Counted from the stretch's first letter, positions 26,915 through 39,733 are shown. The stretch: 64,000 nucleotides of DNA from Massilia aurea (GCF_014200505.1 NZ_JACHBX010000001.1:806001-870000), one strand, 5' to 3'. A program made the numbers and translations. The notes: generated by a model not told the origin, from the letters alone.

Positions 26915-27832
26915 ATGCTCTCTCGACGTACTTCCCTCGTGGCCTGCGCCGCGCTGTTGCTGGCCGCCTGCGGCAGCACCCCGACCCCGGCTCCCGTCAC
27001 TCCCGTTGCCGCCCCCAAGGCAGCGCCATTGCCTCCCAAGAAAATCCGTATCGGCCTGGCCCTCGGTGGCGGCGCTGCGCGCGGCTTCGCCCATATCGGC
27101 GTCATCAAGGCGCTCGAAGCTCAGGGCATCTACCCGGAAATCGTCGTCGGCACCAGCGCCGGCTCGGTCGTCGGCGCGCTGTATGCGTCAGGCGTGAACG
27201 GCTTTGCGCTGCAAAAGACGGCGATGACCATGGACGAGGCCACCATCTCGGACTGGGCGCTGCCGCTGTTCAGCAAATCAACGGGCCTGCTCAAGGGCGA
27301 GGCGCTGCAGAGCTATGTGAACAAGGCCGTCAACAACGTGCCGATCGAGAAGTTGAAACTGCGCTTCGGCGCCGTGGCGACCGACCTGAAAACGGGCCAG
27401 CCAATCCTGTTCAGCCGCGGCAATACGGGCATGGCCGTGCGTGCGTCGTCGTCAGTGCCGAGCGTGTTCCAGCCGGTCGTCATCGGCAACAAGAGCTATG
27501 TCGACGGCGGCCTGGTCGCGCCGGTGCCGGTGCGCTACGTGCGCGACATGGGCGCCGATTTCATCATCGCGGTCAATATCTCGAGCGCGACCGAGGGTGC
27601 CGCCACGGCCAGCTCGCTCGACGTGCTGATGCAGACCTTCTCGATCATGGGCCAGCGCCTGAATCACTTCGAGCTCAAGGATGCCGACGTCGTCATCACG
27701 CCCGCACTGGGCAATATGGGCTCGAGCGATTTCGGTGGCCGCAACCTGGCCATCCTGGCGGGCGAGCAGGCCGCCGCCGCCGTCATGCCGCAAATCAAGG
27801 CCAAACTGAAACTCAAACAGCAAGTTCCCTGA
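26915..27832 (+). CDS. Patatin-like phospholipase lipoprotein (RssA-like)
   Basis: A protein of about 305 aa. The N terminus MLSRRTSLVACAALLLAACG is a lipoprotein signal with Cys in the lipobox. The patatin domain has the oxyanion loop ALGGGAARGFAHIGV, nucleophile GTSAGS and catalytic Asp motif VDGG, so a Ser-Asp acyl hydrolase is expected, acting on lipids at the envelope. I start at 26915 because upstream Met codons would place 12 or more residues before a normal lipoprotein signal. A Pro-rich linker (TPTPAPVTPVAAPKAAP) separates anchor and enzyme. Confidence 0.88.
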   Translation: MLSRRTSLVACAALLLAACGSTPTPAPVTPVAAPKAAPLPPKKIRIGLALGGGAARGFAHIGVIKALEAQGIYPEIVVGTSAGSVVGALYASGVNGFALQKTAMTMDEATISDWALPLFSKSTGLLKGEALQSYVNKAVNNVPIEKLKLRFGAVATDLKTGQPILFSRGNTGMAVRASSSVPSVFQPVVIGNKSYVDGGLVAPVPVRYVRDMGADFIIAVNISSATEGAATASSLDVLMQTFSIMGQRLNHFELKDADVVITPALGNMGSSDFGGRNLAILAGEQAAAAVMPQIKAKLKLKQQVP

Positions 27833-27843
27833 GAAAGCCCACG

Positions 27844-28254
27844 ATGAACACCAAACCTTACCTGACCCTGGCGGATGCCAAACAGATCGGCGCTGCCGCC
27901 GAAGCCGAAGCCCTTGCCAACGGCTGGGCCGTGTCGATCGCCATCGTCGACGATGGCGGCCACCTGCTGTGGCAGCAGCGCCTGGACGGCGCGCCGCCGA
28001 TCTCGTCGCACATCGCACCCAGCAAGGCCAACACGGCCGCGCTCGGCCGCCGCGAGTCGAAGGTATATGAAGACGTGATCAATGGCGGGCGCATGTCGTT
28101 CCTCAGCGCGCCGAAGCTCGAAGGCATGCTCGAGGGCGGTGTGCCCGTCATCGTCGATGGCCACGTGATTGGCGCCGTCGGCGTGTCGGGCGTGAAATCG
28201 AACGAGGATGTGCAGATCGCCAAAGCCGGTATTGCCGTCCTGGGCGCGGCGTAA
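27844..28254 (+). CDS. GlcG/HbpS family heme-binding-like protein
   Basis: A 136-aa protein of the GlcG/HbpS family (DUF336). Conserved parts: LTLADAKQIGAAAEAEALANGW, VDDGGHLLWQQRLDGA, SNEDVQIAKAGIA near the end, with GVPVIVDGHVIGAVGVSG as the core strand. Some members bind heme or cobalamin, others act in diol or glycolate metabolism; the sequence does not decide. It starts 12 bases after the patatin-like gene and is probably co-transcribed. Confidence 0.88.
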   Translation: MNTKPYLTLADAKQIGAAAEAEALANGWAVSIAIVDDGGHLLWQQRLDGAPPISSHIAPSKANTAALGRRESKVYEDVINGGRMSFLSAPKLEGMLEGGVPVIVDGHVIGAVGVSGVKSNEDVQIAKAGIAVLGAA

Positions 28255-28304
28255 ATGGCGCGTGCGGGCATATGATTTGTGCCCGTATTTGCTGCAACGC
28301 CGCA

Positions 28305-28333
28305 TTGCCGAATGCCGTTGTACGCGCTATAAT
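28305..28333 (+). promoter_or_regulatory. Sigma-70 promoter of carAB
   Basis: TTGCCG (28305-28310) and TATAAT (28328-28333) are separated by exactly 17 bases. They would start a transcript near 28340 and leave a leader of about 145 bases before carA. The leader contains no obvious intrinsic terminator or known riboswitch fold. Confidence 0.75.
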
Positions 28334-28486
28334 TCGGAAGTTTATCTAATTCAAACTTCGCCGTAGCGCATACCCACCAACCCTCATTCAACATGACCTC
28401 CAACACCCGGCGCAAGTAGTGCAGCGGGGTTTGCTGGATGTCGGTCTGACGTGGCGCAGCTACGGCAACTTTTACGGGAGTTGCCC

Positions 28487-29650
28487 TTGCCGCCATTCTT
28501 TTCCGGCCCCTCTGTTCCGGCCATCCTGGCCCTTGCTGACGGGACCATCTTCAAAGGTTATTCCATCGGCGCCGTCGGTCACACGACCGGCGAAGTGGTG
28601 TTCAACACCGCCATGACCGGCTACCAGGAAATCCTTACCGACCCGAGCTATTCGCGTCAGATCGTCACGCTGACCTACCCGCACATCGGTAACTATGGCG
28701 TCAACACGACCGACGTGGAAGCATCGAAAGTGCACGCCGCGGGCCTCATCATTCGCGACCTGCCGCTGCTGGCCTCCAACTTCCGCTCGACGCAGTCGCT
28801 CGGCGACTACCTGAAGGCCGAGAACGTCGTCGCGATTGCCGGCATCGACACCCGCAAGCTCACCCGCATCCTGCGCGAGAAGGGCGCCCAGGCCGGCGCG
28901 ATCCTCACCGCCGCGCAAGGCGCCGAGCCATCGACGGCGCAAGCGCTCGAACTGGCGCGCTCGTTCCCGGGCCTGGCCGGCATGGACCTGGCCAAGGTCG
29001 TGTCGGTGAAAGCCCCGTACGAGTTCACCGAAACCGAATGGAAGCTGGGCGAAGGCTTCGGCAAGCAGACCAATCCCCAGTACCACGTGGTCGCCTTCGA
29101 CTACGGCGTCAAGCGCAACATCTTGCGCATGCTGGCCGAGCGCGGCTGCAAGGTCACCGTGCTGCCGGCGCAGTCCACCGCCGCCGACGCGCTGGCGCTG
29201 AACCCGGACGGTATCTTCCTGGCCAACGGCCCGGGCGACCCGGAACCATGTGACTACGCCATCGCCGCTTCGCGCGAGCTGATCGAAAAAGGCATCCCGA
29301 CCTTCGGCATCTGCCTCGGTCACCAGATCATGGCGCTGGCGTCCGGCGCCAAGACCATGAAGATGAAGTTCGGCCACCACGGCGCCAACCACCCGGTGCA
29401 GGATCTCGATTCCAAAAAAGTGTTGATCACGTCGCAGAACCACGGCTTTGCGGTCGATCCGACTACCTTGCCGGCCAACTGCCGCGTCACGCACGTGTCG
29501 CTGTTCGACGGCTCGCTGCAGGGTTTCGAGCGTACCGACAAACCCGCGTTCTGCTTCCAGGGTCACCCTGAAGCCTCGCCTGGGCCGACCGACGTCGCCT
29601 ACCTGTTTGACCGCTTCATCGGCCTGATGCAAGCAGCGGAGAAAAAATAA
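28487..29650 (+). CDS. carA: Carbamoyl-phosphate synthase small (glutamine amidotransferase) subunit
   Basis: The glutaminase subunit supplies ammonia to CarB for carbamoyl phosphate, feeding arginine and pyrimidine synthesis. About 387 aa. N-terminal CPSase domain starts [14 protein letters not shown]; the class I amidotransferase has nucleophile Cys in [11 protein letters not shown] and the His-Glu pair in [11 protein letters not shown]. The start is probably TTG at 28487 ([11 protein letters not shown]), six bases after GGGAG; a GTG at 28451 would add 12 residues. carB follows at two bases. Confidence 0.95.
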   Translation: MPPFFSGPSVPAILALADGTIFKGYSIGAVGHTTGEVVFNTAMTGYQEILTDPSYSRQIVTLTYPHIGNYGVNTTDVEASKVHAAGLIIRDLPLLASNFRSTQSLGDYLKAENVVAIAGIDTRKLTRILREKGAQAGAILTAAQGAEPSTAQALELARSFPGLAGMDLAKVVSVKAPYEFTETEWKLGEGFGKQTNPQYHVVAFDYGVKRNILRMLAERGCKVTVLPAQSTAADALALNPDGIFLANGPGDPEPCDYAIAASRELIEKGIPTFGICLGHQIMALASGAKTMKMKFGHHGANHPVQDLDSKKVLITSQNHGFAVDPTTLPANCRVTHVSLFDGSLQGFERTDKPAFCFQGHPEASPGPTDVAYLFDRFIGLMQAAEKK

Positions 29651-29651
29651 T

Positions 29652-32600
29652 ATGCCAAAACGTAGTGACATTAAAAGCATCCTGATCATCGGCGCTGGCC
29701 CGATCGTCATCGGCCAGGCCGTCGAATTCGACTACTCCGGCGCGCAGGCCTGCAAGGCCCTGCGCGAAGAGGGTTACAAGGTCATCCTGGTCAACTCGAA
29801 CCCGGCCACGATCATGACCGACCCGGAAACGGCGGATGTGACCTACATCGAGCCGATCACCTGGAAGGTCGTCGAGCGCATCATCGAGAAAGAGCGTCCG
29901 GACGCGATCCTGCCGACGATGGGCGGCCAGACCGCGCTCAATTGCGCGCTCGACCTGCATCGCCACGGCGTGCTCGAGAAATACAATGTCGAGCTGATCG
30001 GCGCGACGCCGGAAGCCATCGACAAGGCTGAAGACCGCCTGAAGTTCAAGAACGCGATGACCAAGATCGGCCTGGGTTCGGCGCGTTCGGGCGTGGCGCA
30101 CACGATGGAAGAATCGTGGGTCGTGCAACGCGAGATGGGCTTCCCGACCATCATCCGTCCATCGTTCACGATGGGCGGCAGCGGCGGCGGTATCGCCTAC
30201 AACGAAGAAGAATTCGAAGCGATCTGCAAGCGCGGCCTCGAAGCCTCGCCAACCTCGGAGCTGCTCATCGAAGAGTCGCTGCTGGGTTGGAAAGAGTACG
30301 AGATGGAAGTCGTGCGCGACAAGAACGACAACTGCATCATCATCTGCTCGATCGAGAACCTCGATCCGATGGGCGTGCACACGGGCGACTCGATCACGGT
30401 CGCACCGGCGCAGACCCTGACCGACAAGGAATACCAGATCCTGCGCAACGCGTCGATCGACGTGCTGCGTGAAATCGGCGTCGATACGGGCGGCTCGAAC
30501 GTGCAGTTCGCGATCAACCCGAAAGACGGCCGCATGATCGTCATCGAGATGAACCCGCGCGTCTCGCGTTCGTCGGCACTGGCCTCGAAAGCCACCGGCT
30601 TCCCGATCGCCAAGGTTGCGGCCAAGCTGGCTGTCGGCTACACGCTGGACGAGCTGCGCAACGACATCACGGGCGGCGCCACGCCGGCCTCGTTCGAACC
30701 GTCGATCGACTACGTCGTCGTCAAGATCCCGCGCTTCACGTTCGAGAAATTCCCGACCGCCGACAAGCACCTGACCACGCAGATGAAATCGGTGGGCGAA
30801 GTGATGGCCATGGGCCGCACCTTCCAGGAATCGTTCCAGAAAGCGCTGCGCGGCCTCGAAGTGGGCGTCGATGGCCTGAACGAAAAGACGCGCGACCGCG
30901 AAAAGATCGAAGAAGAGCTGGGCGAGCCTGGTCCGGACCGCATCTGGTATGTGGGCGATGCGTTTGCCCAGGGCTTCACGCTCGAAGAAGTGCACAACCT
31001 GACCAAGATCGATCCGTGGTTCCTCGTGCAGATCAAGGAAATCGTCGACATCGAGCTGTGGCTCGAGACGCAGACGCTCGAAAGCCTGGACAAGCCGCTG
31101 CTGTACAAGCTCAAGCAAAAAGGTTTTGCTGACCGTCGCCTGGCCTTCCTGCTGAAGGTCAAGCCCGAAGAGGTGCGTGCGCGCCGTCATGCGCTGAACA
31201 TCCGTCCGGTCTACAAGCGCGTCGACACCTGCGCGGCCGAGTTCTCGACCAACACCGCGTACATGTACTCGACGTACGACGAAGAGTGCGAGTCGAACCC
31301 GACCGACAAGAAAAAGATCATGGTGCTGGGCGGTGGTCCGAACCGCATCGGCCAGGGTATCGAGTTCGACTACTGCTGCGTCCACGCGGCCCTCGCGATG
31401 CGCGAAGACGGCTACGAGACCATCATGGTCAACTGCAACCCAGAGACGGTTTCGACCGACTATGACACGTCCGACCGCCTGTACTTCGAGTCGCTGACAC
31501 TCGAAGATGTGCTCGAAATCGTCGAGCTGGAAAAGCCGGTGGGCGTGATCGTCCAGTACGGCGGCCAGACCCCGTTGAAGCTGGCACTCGACCTCGAAGC
31601 GAACGGCGTGCCGATCATCGGCACCTCGCCGGACATGATCGACGCCGCCGAAGACCGCGAGCGTTTCCAGCAGCTGCTGCAAGAGCTGGGCCTGCGCCAG
31701 CCGCCAAACCGCACCGCCCGCACCGAAGCCGACGCGCTGGCGCTGGCCGAAGAAATCGGGTATCCGCTGGTCGTGCGTCCATCGTACGTGCTGGGTGGCC
31801 GCGCGATGGAAATCGTCCACGAGCAGCGTGACCTCGAGCGCTACATGCGCGAAGCGGTCAAGGTCTCGCACGATTCGCCGGTGCTGCTCGACCGCTTCCT
31901 GAACGACGCCATCGAAGTCGACGTCGACTGCATCTCGGACGGCGAAGCCACCTTCATCGGCGGCGTGATGGAGCACATCGAACAGGCTGGCGTGCACTCG
32001 GGCGACTCGGCCTGCTCGCTGCCACCGTACTCGCTGACGCAAGCGACGATCGATGAGCTCAAGCGCCAGACCTCGCTGATGGCCAAGGCCCTGAACGTGG
32101 TCGGCCTGATGAACGTGCAGTTCGCGATCCAGCAGAAGGAAGAAAACGGCCAGACCGTCGATACCGTGTTCGTGCTGGAAGTGAACCCACGCGCGTCGCG
32201 TACCGTGCCGTTCGTGTCGAAAGCCACCGGCCTGCAGCTGGCGAAGATCGCCGCGCGCTGCATGGTTGGCCAGACGCTGGCGCAGCAGGGCATCACGAAG
32301 GAAGTGATCCCGCCATTCTTCAGCGTGAAGGAAGTCGTGTTCCCGTTCGTGAAGTTCCCGGGCGTCGACACCATCCTGGGCCCCGAGATGAAATCGACCG
32401 GTGAAGTGATGGGCGTGGGCATGACCTTCGGCGAAGCCTTCGTCAAGTCGCAGCTGGCCGCCGGCATCAAGCTGCCGCGTTCGGGCACCGTGTTCCTGTC
32501 GGTGAAATCGTCCGACAAGCCGCGTGCAACGAGCGTGGCGCGTGACCTGGTGGCGCTGGGCTTCGACCTGGTCGCGACCAAGGGCACGGCCGCCGTGATC

Positions 32601-32882
32601 GCCGCCGCCGGAATCCCGGTGCGCGCCGTGAACAAGGTGCTCGAAGGCCGTCCGCATGTCGTCGACATGATCAAGAACCGCGAAATCGTCATGGTCGTCA
32701 ACACGGTCGAAGAAAAGCGCAGCGCCATCGTCGACTCGCGCGCGATCCGTACGTCGGCACTGGCCGCCCACGTGGTGACCTACACGACGATCGCCGGCGC
32801 CGAAGCGGCAATCGAAGGCATGCCGCATATCGACGAACTGCGTGTGTATGATTTACAAGGTCTGCATAAAACCTTAAACTAA
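29652..32882 (+). CDS. carB: Carbamoyl-phosphate synthase large subunit
   Basis: A 1076-aa enzyme with two ATP-grasp halves: the first begins [21 protein letters not shown], the second near residue 555 with [20 protein letters not shown], each followed by an ATP-grasp core such as [16 protein letters not shown]. The C-terminal MGS-like allosteric domain (from about 940) has [19 protein letters not shown]. Length and architecture are standard. A very long minus-strand frame on the same DNA (29616-32828) is a GC-driven shadow. Confidence 0.98.
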   Translation: MPKRSDIKSILIIGAGPIVIGQAVEFDYSGAQACKALREEGYKVILVNSNPATIMTDPETADVTYIEPITWKVVERIIEKERPDAILPTMGGQTALNCALDLHRHGVLEKYNVELIGATPEAIDKAEDRLKFKNAMTKIGLGSARSGVAHTMEESWVVQREMGFPTIIRPSFTMGGSGGGIAYNEEEFEAICKRGLEASPTSELLIEESLLGWKEYEMEVVRDKNDNCIIICSIENLDPMGVHTGDSITVAPAQTLTDKEYQILRNASIDVLREIGVDTGGSNVQFAINPKDGRMIVIEMNPRVSRSSALASKATGFPIAKVAAKLAVGYTLDELRNDITGGATPASFEPSIDYVVVKIPRFTFEKFPTADKHLTTQMKSVGEVMAMGRTFQESFQKALRGLEVGVDGLNEKTRDREKIEEELGEPGPDRIWYVGDAFAQGFTLEEVHNLTKIDPWFLVQIKEIVDIELWLETQTLESLDKPLLYKLKQKGFADRRLAFLLKVKPEEVRARRHALNIRPVYKRVDTCAAEFSTNTAYMYSTYDEECESNPTDKKKIMVLGGGPNRIGQGIEFDYCCVHAALAMREDGYETIMVNCNPETVSTDYDTSDRLYFESLTLEDVLEIVELEKPVGVIVQYGGQTPLKLALDLEANGVPIIGTSPDMIDAAEDRERFQQLLQELGLRQPPNRTARTEADALALAEEIGYPLVVRPSYVLGGRAMEIVHEQRDLERYMREAVKVSHDSPVLLDRFLNDAIEVDVDCISDGEATFIGGVMEHIEQAGVHSGDSACSLPPYSLTQATIDELKRQTSLMAKALNVVGLMNVQFAIQQKEENGQTVDTVFVLEVNPRASRTVPFVSKATGLQLAKIAARCMVGQTLAQQGITKEVIPPFFSVKEVVFPFVKFPGVDTILGPEMKSTGEVMGVGMTFGEAFVKSQLAAGIKLPRSGTVFLSVKSSDKPRATSVARDLVALGFDLVATKGTAAVIAAAGIPVRAVNKVLEGRPHVVDMIKNREIVMVVNTVEEKRSAIVDSRAIRTSALAAHVVTYTTIAGAEAAIEGMPHIDELRVYDLQGLHKTLN

Positions 32883-32917
32883 GCAGACGCAGTACCCGTC
32901 ACACTGGAAGTCCAGTC

Positions 32918-32965
32918 AACCACAGAGCTCGCGCGGCCTTGGCGCCGCGTGCCTCTGTGGTTTTC
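32918..32965 (+). terminator. Intrinsic terminator after carB
   Basis: AACCACAGAG (32918-32927) pairs with CTCTGTGGTT (32953-32962) around a GC-rich inner stem-loop, followed by a short T-run. It should end the carAB transcript, so greA has its own promoter in the next 50 bases. Confidence 0.75.
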
Positions 32966-33016
32966 GCTTTCTTGCGGCTTCGGTACATTCGTCAAATAAA
33001 TCACAAGCAGAGAACC

Positions 33017-33490
33017 ATGACCACACCACTGACCAAATTCGGCGCAGAACTCCTGAAAGAAGAGCTGCACCAGCTCAAGACGAAGGAACGCCGCAGCGTG
33101 ATCGACGCGATCGCCGAAGCGCGTTCGCATGGCGACCTGTCCGAGAACGCCGAGTACGATGCCGCCAAGGAACGCCAGGCGTTCGTCGAAGGCCGCATCG
33201 CCGAGCTGGAAAGCAAGCTGAGCACCTCGCAGGTGATCGATCCGACCACGCTCGACGCCGAAGGCCGCGTGGTGTTCGCCGCCACGGTCGACCTGGAAGA
33301 CCTCGATTCGAGCCAGAAGGTCACCTACCAGATCGTCGGCATGGATGAAGCCGACCTCAAGATGAACAAGGTCTCGATCACGTCGCCCATCGCGCGCGCG
33401 CTGATCGGCAAATACGCCGGCGACGTCGTTGAAGTGCAGGCGCCGTCCGGCCCGCGCGAATACGAAATCCTGGAAGTGCGCTACATCTGA
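33017..33490 (+). CDS. greA: Transcription elongation factor GreA
   Basis: The 157-aa factor rescues backtracked RNA polymerase by stimulating transcript cleavage. The N-terminal coiled coil carries the acidic tip GDLSENAEYDAAKERQ (Asp and Glu at the loop), and the C-terminal domain has SITSPIARALIGKYAGDVVEV. Start ATG at 33017 (MTTPLTKFGAELL) is the family start; the open frame extends upstream into noncoding sequence. The next gene starts in its stop codon. Confidence 0.97.
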   Translation: MTTPLTKFGAELLKEELHQLKTKERRSVIDAIAEARSHGDLSENAEYDAAKERQAFVEGRIAELESKLSTSQVIDPTTLDAEGRVVFAATVDLEDLDSSQKVTYQIVGMDEADLKMNKVSITSPIARALIGKYAGDVVEVQAPSGPREYEILEVRYI

Positions 33491-33984
33491 TGGACAGCGG
33501 CGCGCAGGGGCTCGCAGCAGGTCAGGTGCCGGGCCGGGCAGGACGTCTGCCGGCGGCACGCCTGCTGGTGGCGGCGCTGTGGACCGGCAGCCTGTGGGCG
33601 CTGGGCTATATCGCGGCGCCGACGGCGTTCAAGGTGCTTGGCAGCGGGCAGGCAGGCGATCTGGTTGCCGTGCTGCTCACGCGCCAGGCCTGGCTGTCGA
33701 TCGGCTGTGCGATCGTGCTGGCGCTGTTACTGTGGCGCTCGACCGATCTTGCCGCGCCGCGCCGGCGCTTTCTGGGCTGGCTCGTAATCGCGATGCTGGC
33801 GTGTGCGCTGGTGATCTTCGTGGGCTTGCAGCCCGGGATGGCACACCTGCGCGTGCTGGCCGGTGAGGCCGGGGTGCGTGCGTCGCCGTACTGGACGCAG
33901 TTTGCGGTCATGCATGGGGTGTCGCAGGTGTTCCACATGATCCAGAGCGTGCTGGGGGCGTGGTTGCTCGTCAAGCTGCGGTAA
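33490..33984 (+). CDS. DUF4149 family membrane protein
   Basis: A 164-aa integral membrane protein with four hydrophobic segments, starting ALWTGSLWALGYIAAPTAF, the usual opening of DUF4149 proteins. The C-terminal helix contains HMIQSVLGAWLLVKL. Function unknown. It follows greA with an overlap of start and stop (TGATGG), a frequent betaproteobacterial arrangement, and its N-terminal 25 residues are hydrophilic. Confidence 0.85.
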   Translation: MDSGAQGLAAGQVPGRAGRLPAARLLVAALWTGSLWALGYIAAPTAFKVLGSGQAGDLVAVLLTRQAWLSIGCAIVLALLLWRSTDLAAPRRRFLGWLVIAMLACALVIFVGLQPGMAHLRVLAGEAGVRASPYWTQFAVMHGVSQVFHMIQSVLGAWLLVKLR

Positions 33985-34014
33985 TTTTTAGCCCATCGTA
34001 CGCGCCACCGATAT

Positions 34015-34043
34015 AAAAAAACCGGGTTGCCCCGGTTTTTTTT
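34015..34043. terminator. Bidirectional intrinsic terminator (DUF4149 / yhbY)
   Basis: ACCGGG (34021-34026) and CCCGGT (34031-34036) form a stem with a TTGC loop, flanked by an A-run on the left and a T-run on the right. It can end transcription from both directions and overlaps the stop codon of the minus-strand yhbY gene. Confidence 0.9.
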
Positions 34044-34512
34044 ACTTGTTCAGCGAGCTCTTTTTGGAGCTGGTCTGACGTGGCTTGGCGCGCTTGATGT
34101 TACCGCCTGCCGTGACGCGCTCGTTACCCTTGAGCATGACCTTGGTGACGCTCGGCTTCTTGGTGCCGCTGGCGCTGGCCTTGACGATCGTGACTTCGCG
34201 CATGCCCGGGCCGGCCTTGCTGCTGCGTTCCTTGGCCGTCTCGACCTTCGGACGGTACAGCACCAGCAGCTTGCCGATGTGCTGGACCTGGGCCGCGTCG
34301 AGGTCGGCGCTGATCTTGTCGTACATGGCAACGCGCGCTTCGCGGTCGTCACCGAACACGCGCACCTTGATCAGGCCGTGCGAGTCGAGGCTGTTGGCGA
34401 CTTCCTTCATCACGGATTCGGTCAGGCCGTCGGCGCCGATCATGACAACAGGATTGAGCCCGTGGGCTTCTGCGCGCAGAGCACTGCGCTCGGCCGGAGT
34501 GAGTTTAAGCAT
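34042..34512 (-). CDS. yhbY: YhbY / CRS1-CRM family RNA-binding protein
   Basis: A 156-aa protein. The CRM domain (about 1-95) has LTPAERSALRAEAHGLNPVVMIG and GLTESVMKEVANSLDSHGLIKVRV, the RNA-binding fold of YhbY, which associates with pre-50S ribosomes. A basic C-terminal extension of about 55 residues (Lys, Ser, Arg-rich) is added compared with E. coli YhbY (97 aa). It is divergent from rlmE, the conserved genomic arrangement. Confidence 0.92.
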   Translation of the reverse strand: MLKLTPAERSALRAEAHGLNPVVMIGADGLTESVMKEVANSLDSHGLIKVRVFGDDREARVAMYDKISADLDAAQVQHIGKLLVLYRPKVETAKERSSKAGPGMREVTIVKASASGTKKPSVTKVMLKGNERVTAGGNIKRAKPRQTSSKKSSLNK

Positions 34513-34554
34513 AATAAATTTTTGATGGACCTATAAAAGCAGTATTCTACGCGA

Positions 34555-35202
34555 ATGGCCAAGAACAAATTAAACAAAAACTGGTTACACGACCATATTA
34601 ACGATCCCTATGTCAAACTCGCGCAAAAAGAGGGCTACCGCGCCCGTGCCGCCTACAAACTGAAAGAAATCGACGAGGCCGAGAAGCTCATCAAGTCGGG
34701 CAATGTTGTGGTTGACCTTGGCTGCACGCCAGGTAGCTGGGCCCAGTACACGCGGCGCAAGCTGGCCGGCAAGGACGGCGGCGGCATCCACGGTACCATC
34801 ATTGGCCTGGATATTTTGCCAATGGAACCGGTCGCCGATGTTCAATATATTCAGGGCGACTTCCGCGAAGAAGAAGTGCTGACGCAGCTCGACGTCGTGC
34901 TGGCCGATCGCAAGGTCGACGTGGTGCTGTCGGACATGGCGCCGAACCTGTCGGGTATCGGCCACGCCGACGCCGCCCGCATGGAACATCTGATCGATCT
35001 GGCGATCGAATTCTCCCAGGCGCATCTGAAGCCGGGCGGGGCGCTGCTGGTGAAGTGTTTCAAGGACATGGGTTTTACCCAGATCCTGGAGAAATTCCGG
35101 CTTGAGTTTACGACCGTGAAGCAAATCAAACCGAAGGCCAGCCGCGATAAATCGTCCGAGATTTTCCTGCTGGGCAGAGGTCTGAAAAATCCAAGCGTGT
35201 AA
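34555..35202 (+). CDS. rlmE: 23S rRNA (uridine-2'-O)-methyltransferase RlmE
   Basis: A 215-aa SAM-dependent methyltransferase modifying U2552 of 23S rRNA (also called FtsJ/RrmJ). SAM-binding motif [17 protein letters not shown] (about 50-66), catalytic Lys-Asp-Lys-Glu elements in [16 protein letters not shown] and [13 protein letters not shown], and an N-terminal Lys in the [12 protein letters not shown] helix. It precedes ftsH, the classical rlmE-ftsH pair. Confidence 0.96.
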   Translation: MAKNKLNKNWLHDHINDPYVKLAQKEGYRARAAYKLKEIDEAEKLIKSGNVVVDLGCTPGSWAQYTRRKLAGKDGGGIHGTIIGLDILPMEPVADVQYIQGDFREEEVLTQLDVVLADRKVDVVLSDMAPNLSGIGHADAARMEHLIDLAIEFSQAHLKPGGALLVKCFKDMGFTQILEKFRLEFTTVKQIKPKASRDKSSEIFLLGRGLKNPSV

Positions 35203-35438
35203 TTGGCGTGTGGTGACAGATCGCCCCTTGAAATTCAGCCGCGCGGCCACCACATCTGCCGCGTGATCCCTTGTATTGCGACTGCGTTTCGGGCAGTCGG
35301 CGATGTCGGGAATGAATAAGACAGTCATTCGATGGTATTTCGACACTACGGCTGGAGTTGCGTGGCAGCGTTGGCCTATTGCGGGTAAAATCAGAATACT
35401 GAAATCGGTAGAGATGCGTACGCATCGGAGGAGTGCTC

Positions 35439-37322
<1,884 letters not shown>

Positions 37323-37342
37323 CGCTCGCGCTACCCCACGAA

Positions 37343-37366
37343 GGCACCCGCAAGGGTGCCTTTTTT
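37343..37366 (+). terminator. Intrinsic terminator after ftsH
   Basis: GGCACCC (37343-37349) pairs with GGGTGCC (37354-37360), followed by TTTTTT. A textbook Rho-independent terminator, so folP and glmM are a separate transcript. Confidence 0.92.
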
Positions 37367-37431
37367 CATGATGGCGTCCGCTTGCTGCTTTGACTTACTG
37401 AGCAGCCCGCGACGCCCGCACGACTGACACC

Positions 37432-38280
37432 ATGAACAAGACACTGCAATGCGGCCAGTTCAGCTTCGCGCTCGATGGCGCCGCGTCCCTCGAGCCCGTC
37501 GTAATGGGCATCCTGAACATCACACCGGATTCATTTTCCGACGGCGGCCGCTACCAGGGCCTGGAATTTGCGCTGACCCACGCCGAGGCGATGATCCGCG
37601 ATGGCGCCACGATGATCGACATCGGCGGCGAGTCGACCCGCCCTGGTTCCCCTGGCGTGCCCCTCGATGAAGAATTGCGCCGCGTGATGCCGACGTTGTA
37701 CGCGCTGCGCACGCTGGACGTCGCGCTGTCAGTCGACACCACCAAACCCGAGGTCATGCGCGAAGCCCTAATTGCCGGTGCCGACATGATCAACGACGTC
37801 AACGGCTTTCGTACACCGGGGGCACTGGAGGCGGTGCAGGACAGCGACTGCGGCCTGTGCGTGATGCACATGCAAGCCACGCCAGCCACCATGCAGCAGG
37901 CGCCCCGGTATGATGACGTCGTGGGTGACGTGATTGCGTTTCTGAACGCACGCATCGACGCGATGACGGCCGCCGGCATCGAGCGCAGCCGCATCTGCGT
38001 CGACCCGGGCTTTGGCTTCGGCAAGACGGTCGAGCACAACTACGCGTTGCTGCGCGGCCTGGGCCGCATCCGGGATGAACTTGGCTTGCCGGTGCTGGCC
38101 GGCATGTCACGCAAGTCGATGATCGGCGCCGTCACTGGCCGTCCGGTCGAGCAGCGCACGGCAGGTAGTGTCGGCGCGGCATTGGCTGCGGTAGCGCAGG
38201 GCGCTAGAATCGTGCGTGTGCATGATGTTGCGGAGACGGTCGATGCGCTGAAGGTATGGCACGCGGCCATGCATCCATAA
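37432..38280 (+). CDS. folP: Dihydropteroate synthase
   Basis: The sulfonamide target of folate synthesis, joining p-aminobenzoate to dihydropterin pyrophosphate. The 282-aa product has VMGILNITPDSFSDGGRY, MIDIGGESTRPGSPGV, DPGFGFGKTVEHNYALL and LAGMSRKSMIGAVTGRP, all family signatures. It lies 32 bases ahead of glmM, as in E. coli and most Betaproteobacteria. Confidence 0.97.
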   Translation: MNKTLQCGQFSFALDGAASLEPVVMGILNITPDSFSDGGRYQGLEFALTHAEAMIRDGATMIDIGGESTRPGSPGVPLDEELRRVMPTLYALRTLDVALSVDTTKPEVMREALIAGADMINDVNGFRTPGALEAVQDSDCGLCVMHMQATPATMQQAPRYDDVVGDVIAFLNARIDAMTAAGIERSRICVDPGFGFGKTVEHNYALLRGLGRIRDELGLPVLAGMSRKSMIGAVTGRPVEQRTAGSVGAALAAVAQGARIVRVHDVAETVDALKVWHAAMHP

Positions 38281-38312
38281 AAATTCGTTTCAATAAGAGA
38301 AAAGAGAACTAG

Positions 38313-39653
38313 ATGGCACGGAAATATTTCGGCACCGATGGCATTCGCGGCCTCGTGGGCGCAGCACCAATCACCCCTGATTTCGTCATGCGCCTTGGCT
38401 ACGCCGCTGGCACCGTGCTGGCAAAGGGCAAAAAATCGAGCAGCGGACGGCCAGTCGTGTTGATCGGCAAGGACACGCGTATTTCGGGCTACATGCTCGA
38501 GGCAGCGCTGGAGTCGGGCTTTTCGGCTGCCGGCGTCGACGTCATGCTGGCCGGCCCGATGCCGACCCCGGCCATCGCCTACCTGACACGCGCGCTGCGC
38601 CTGCAGGCCGGCGTCGTGATCTCGGCCTCGCACAACCCGTTCCAGGACAATGGCATCAAGTTCTTCTCCGGCCATGGCACCAAGCTGCCGGACGCAGTGG
38701 AACTGGAAATCGAAGACGCCATTGACCAGCCGATGGGCTGCGTGTCGTCGGACAAGCTGGGCCGCGTATCGCGCTTGCGCGATGCCCAGGGACGCTACAT
38801 CGAATTCTGCAAGAGCACGTTCCCGAACGAGCTTGACCTGCGCGGCCTGAAGATCGTCGTCGACAGCGCCCACGGCGCCGCCTACAACATCGCCCCGCAC
38901 GTATTCCATGAACTGGGCGCCGAAGTCATTTCCATCGGTGCCCAGCCGGACGGCTTCAACATCAACGCCGGCTTTGGCGCCACCGCACCGCAGGCGCTGT
39001 CCGAAGCCGTCGTCGCCAACAAGGCCGATCTGGGCATCGCGCTGGACGGCGACGCCGACCGCCTGATCATGGTCGATGCCACCGGCCGCGTCTACAACGG
39101 CGACGAGCTGCTGTACGTGATGGTGCGCGACCGCATGAGTACCGGCCCCGTGGCCGGCGCCGTGGGCACTCTGATGACGAATATGGCTCTCGAAGTGGCG
39201 TTCAAGGAAATGGGCATCGGCTTTGCGCGCGCCAAGGTGGGCGACCGCTACGTGCTCGAAGTCATGAGGGAGCGTGGCTGGCTGTTCGGCGGAGAAGGTT
39301 CGGGCCATCTGCTGGCACTGGACAAGCACACCACCGGCGACGGCATTGTCTCGGCCCTGCAAGTGCTGTCGGCGCTGGTACGCGGCAACAAGTCGCTGGC
39401 CGAATGCTGCAACGAACTCACGTTGTTCCCCCAAACCCTGATCAACAAGAAAGTCGCGCCAGGCTTCGACTGGACGGCCGATGCAGCGATGGTCGCCGAG
39501 AAGGAAGCGGTCGAGCGCGAGCTGGGCGACAACGGCCGCGTGCTGATCCGCGCATCGGGCACTGAGCCATTGATCCGGGTGATGGTCGAAGCGAAAGAGG
39601 CGGAACTTGCCGACAGCCTGGCGCGCCGGATTGCGGCCAAGTTGTCGGCATAA
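38313..39653 (+). CDS. glmM: Phosphoglucosamine mutase
   Basis: The 446-aa enzyme converts glucosamine-6-P to glucosamine-1-P for UDP-GlcNAc. The N terminus [14 protein letters not shown], phospho-Ser loop [17 protein letters not shown] (about 103-105), metal loop [11 protein letters not shown] and sugar loop GGEGSGHLL are all present, ending with the [14 protein letters not shown] phosphate-binding motif. Last core gene before the tRNA cluster. Confidence 0.97.
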   Translation: MARKYFGTDGIRGLVGAAPITPDFVMRLGYAAGTVLAKGKKSSSGRPVVLIGKDTRISGYMLEAALESGFSAAGVDVMLAGPMPTPAIAYLTRALRLQAGVVISASHNPFQDNGIKFFSGHGTKLPDAVELEIEDAIDQPMGCVSSDKLGRVSRLRDAQGRYIEFCKSTFPNELDLRGLKIVVDSAHGAAYNIAPHVFHELGAEVISIGAQPDGFNINAGFGATAPQALSEAVVANKADLGIALDGDADRLIMVDATGRVYNGDELLYVMVRDRMSTGPVAGAVGTLMTNMALEVAFKEMGIGFARAKVGDRYVLEVMRERGWLFGGEGSGHLLALDKHTTGDGIVSALQVLSALVRGNKSLAECCNELTLFPQTLINKKVAPGFDWTADAAMVAEKEAVERELGDNGRVLIRASGTEPLIRVMVEAKEAELADSLARRIAAKLSA

Positions 39654-39733
39654 ATAGTGCGAGCGGTGCGCTGGAATTGCACCCGACAAGGGCTGGCGCT
39701 TCGCGAATGATTGGCATATAATGTTGCCCACGG

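Noticed and set aside
29616..32828. A 1070-codon open frame antisense to carB
   Set aside because: carB is beyond doubt on the other strand; the antisense frame is His/Arg/Asp-rich with no domain and results from GC-biased third codon positions.
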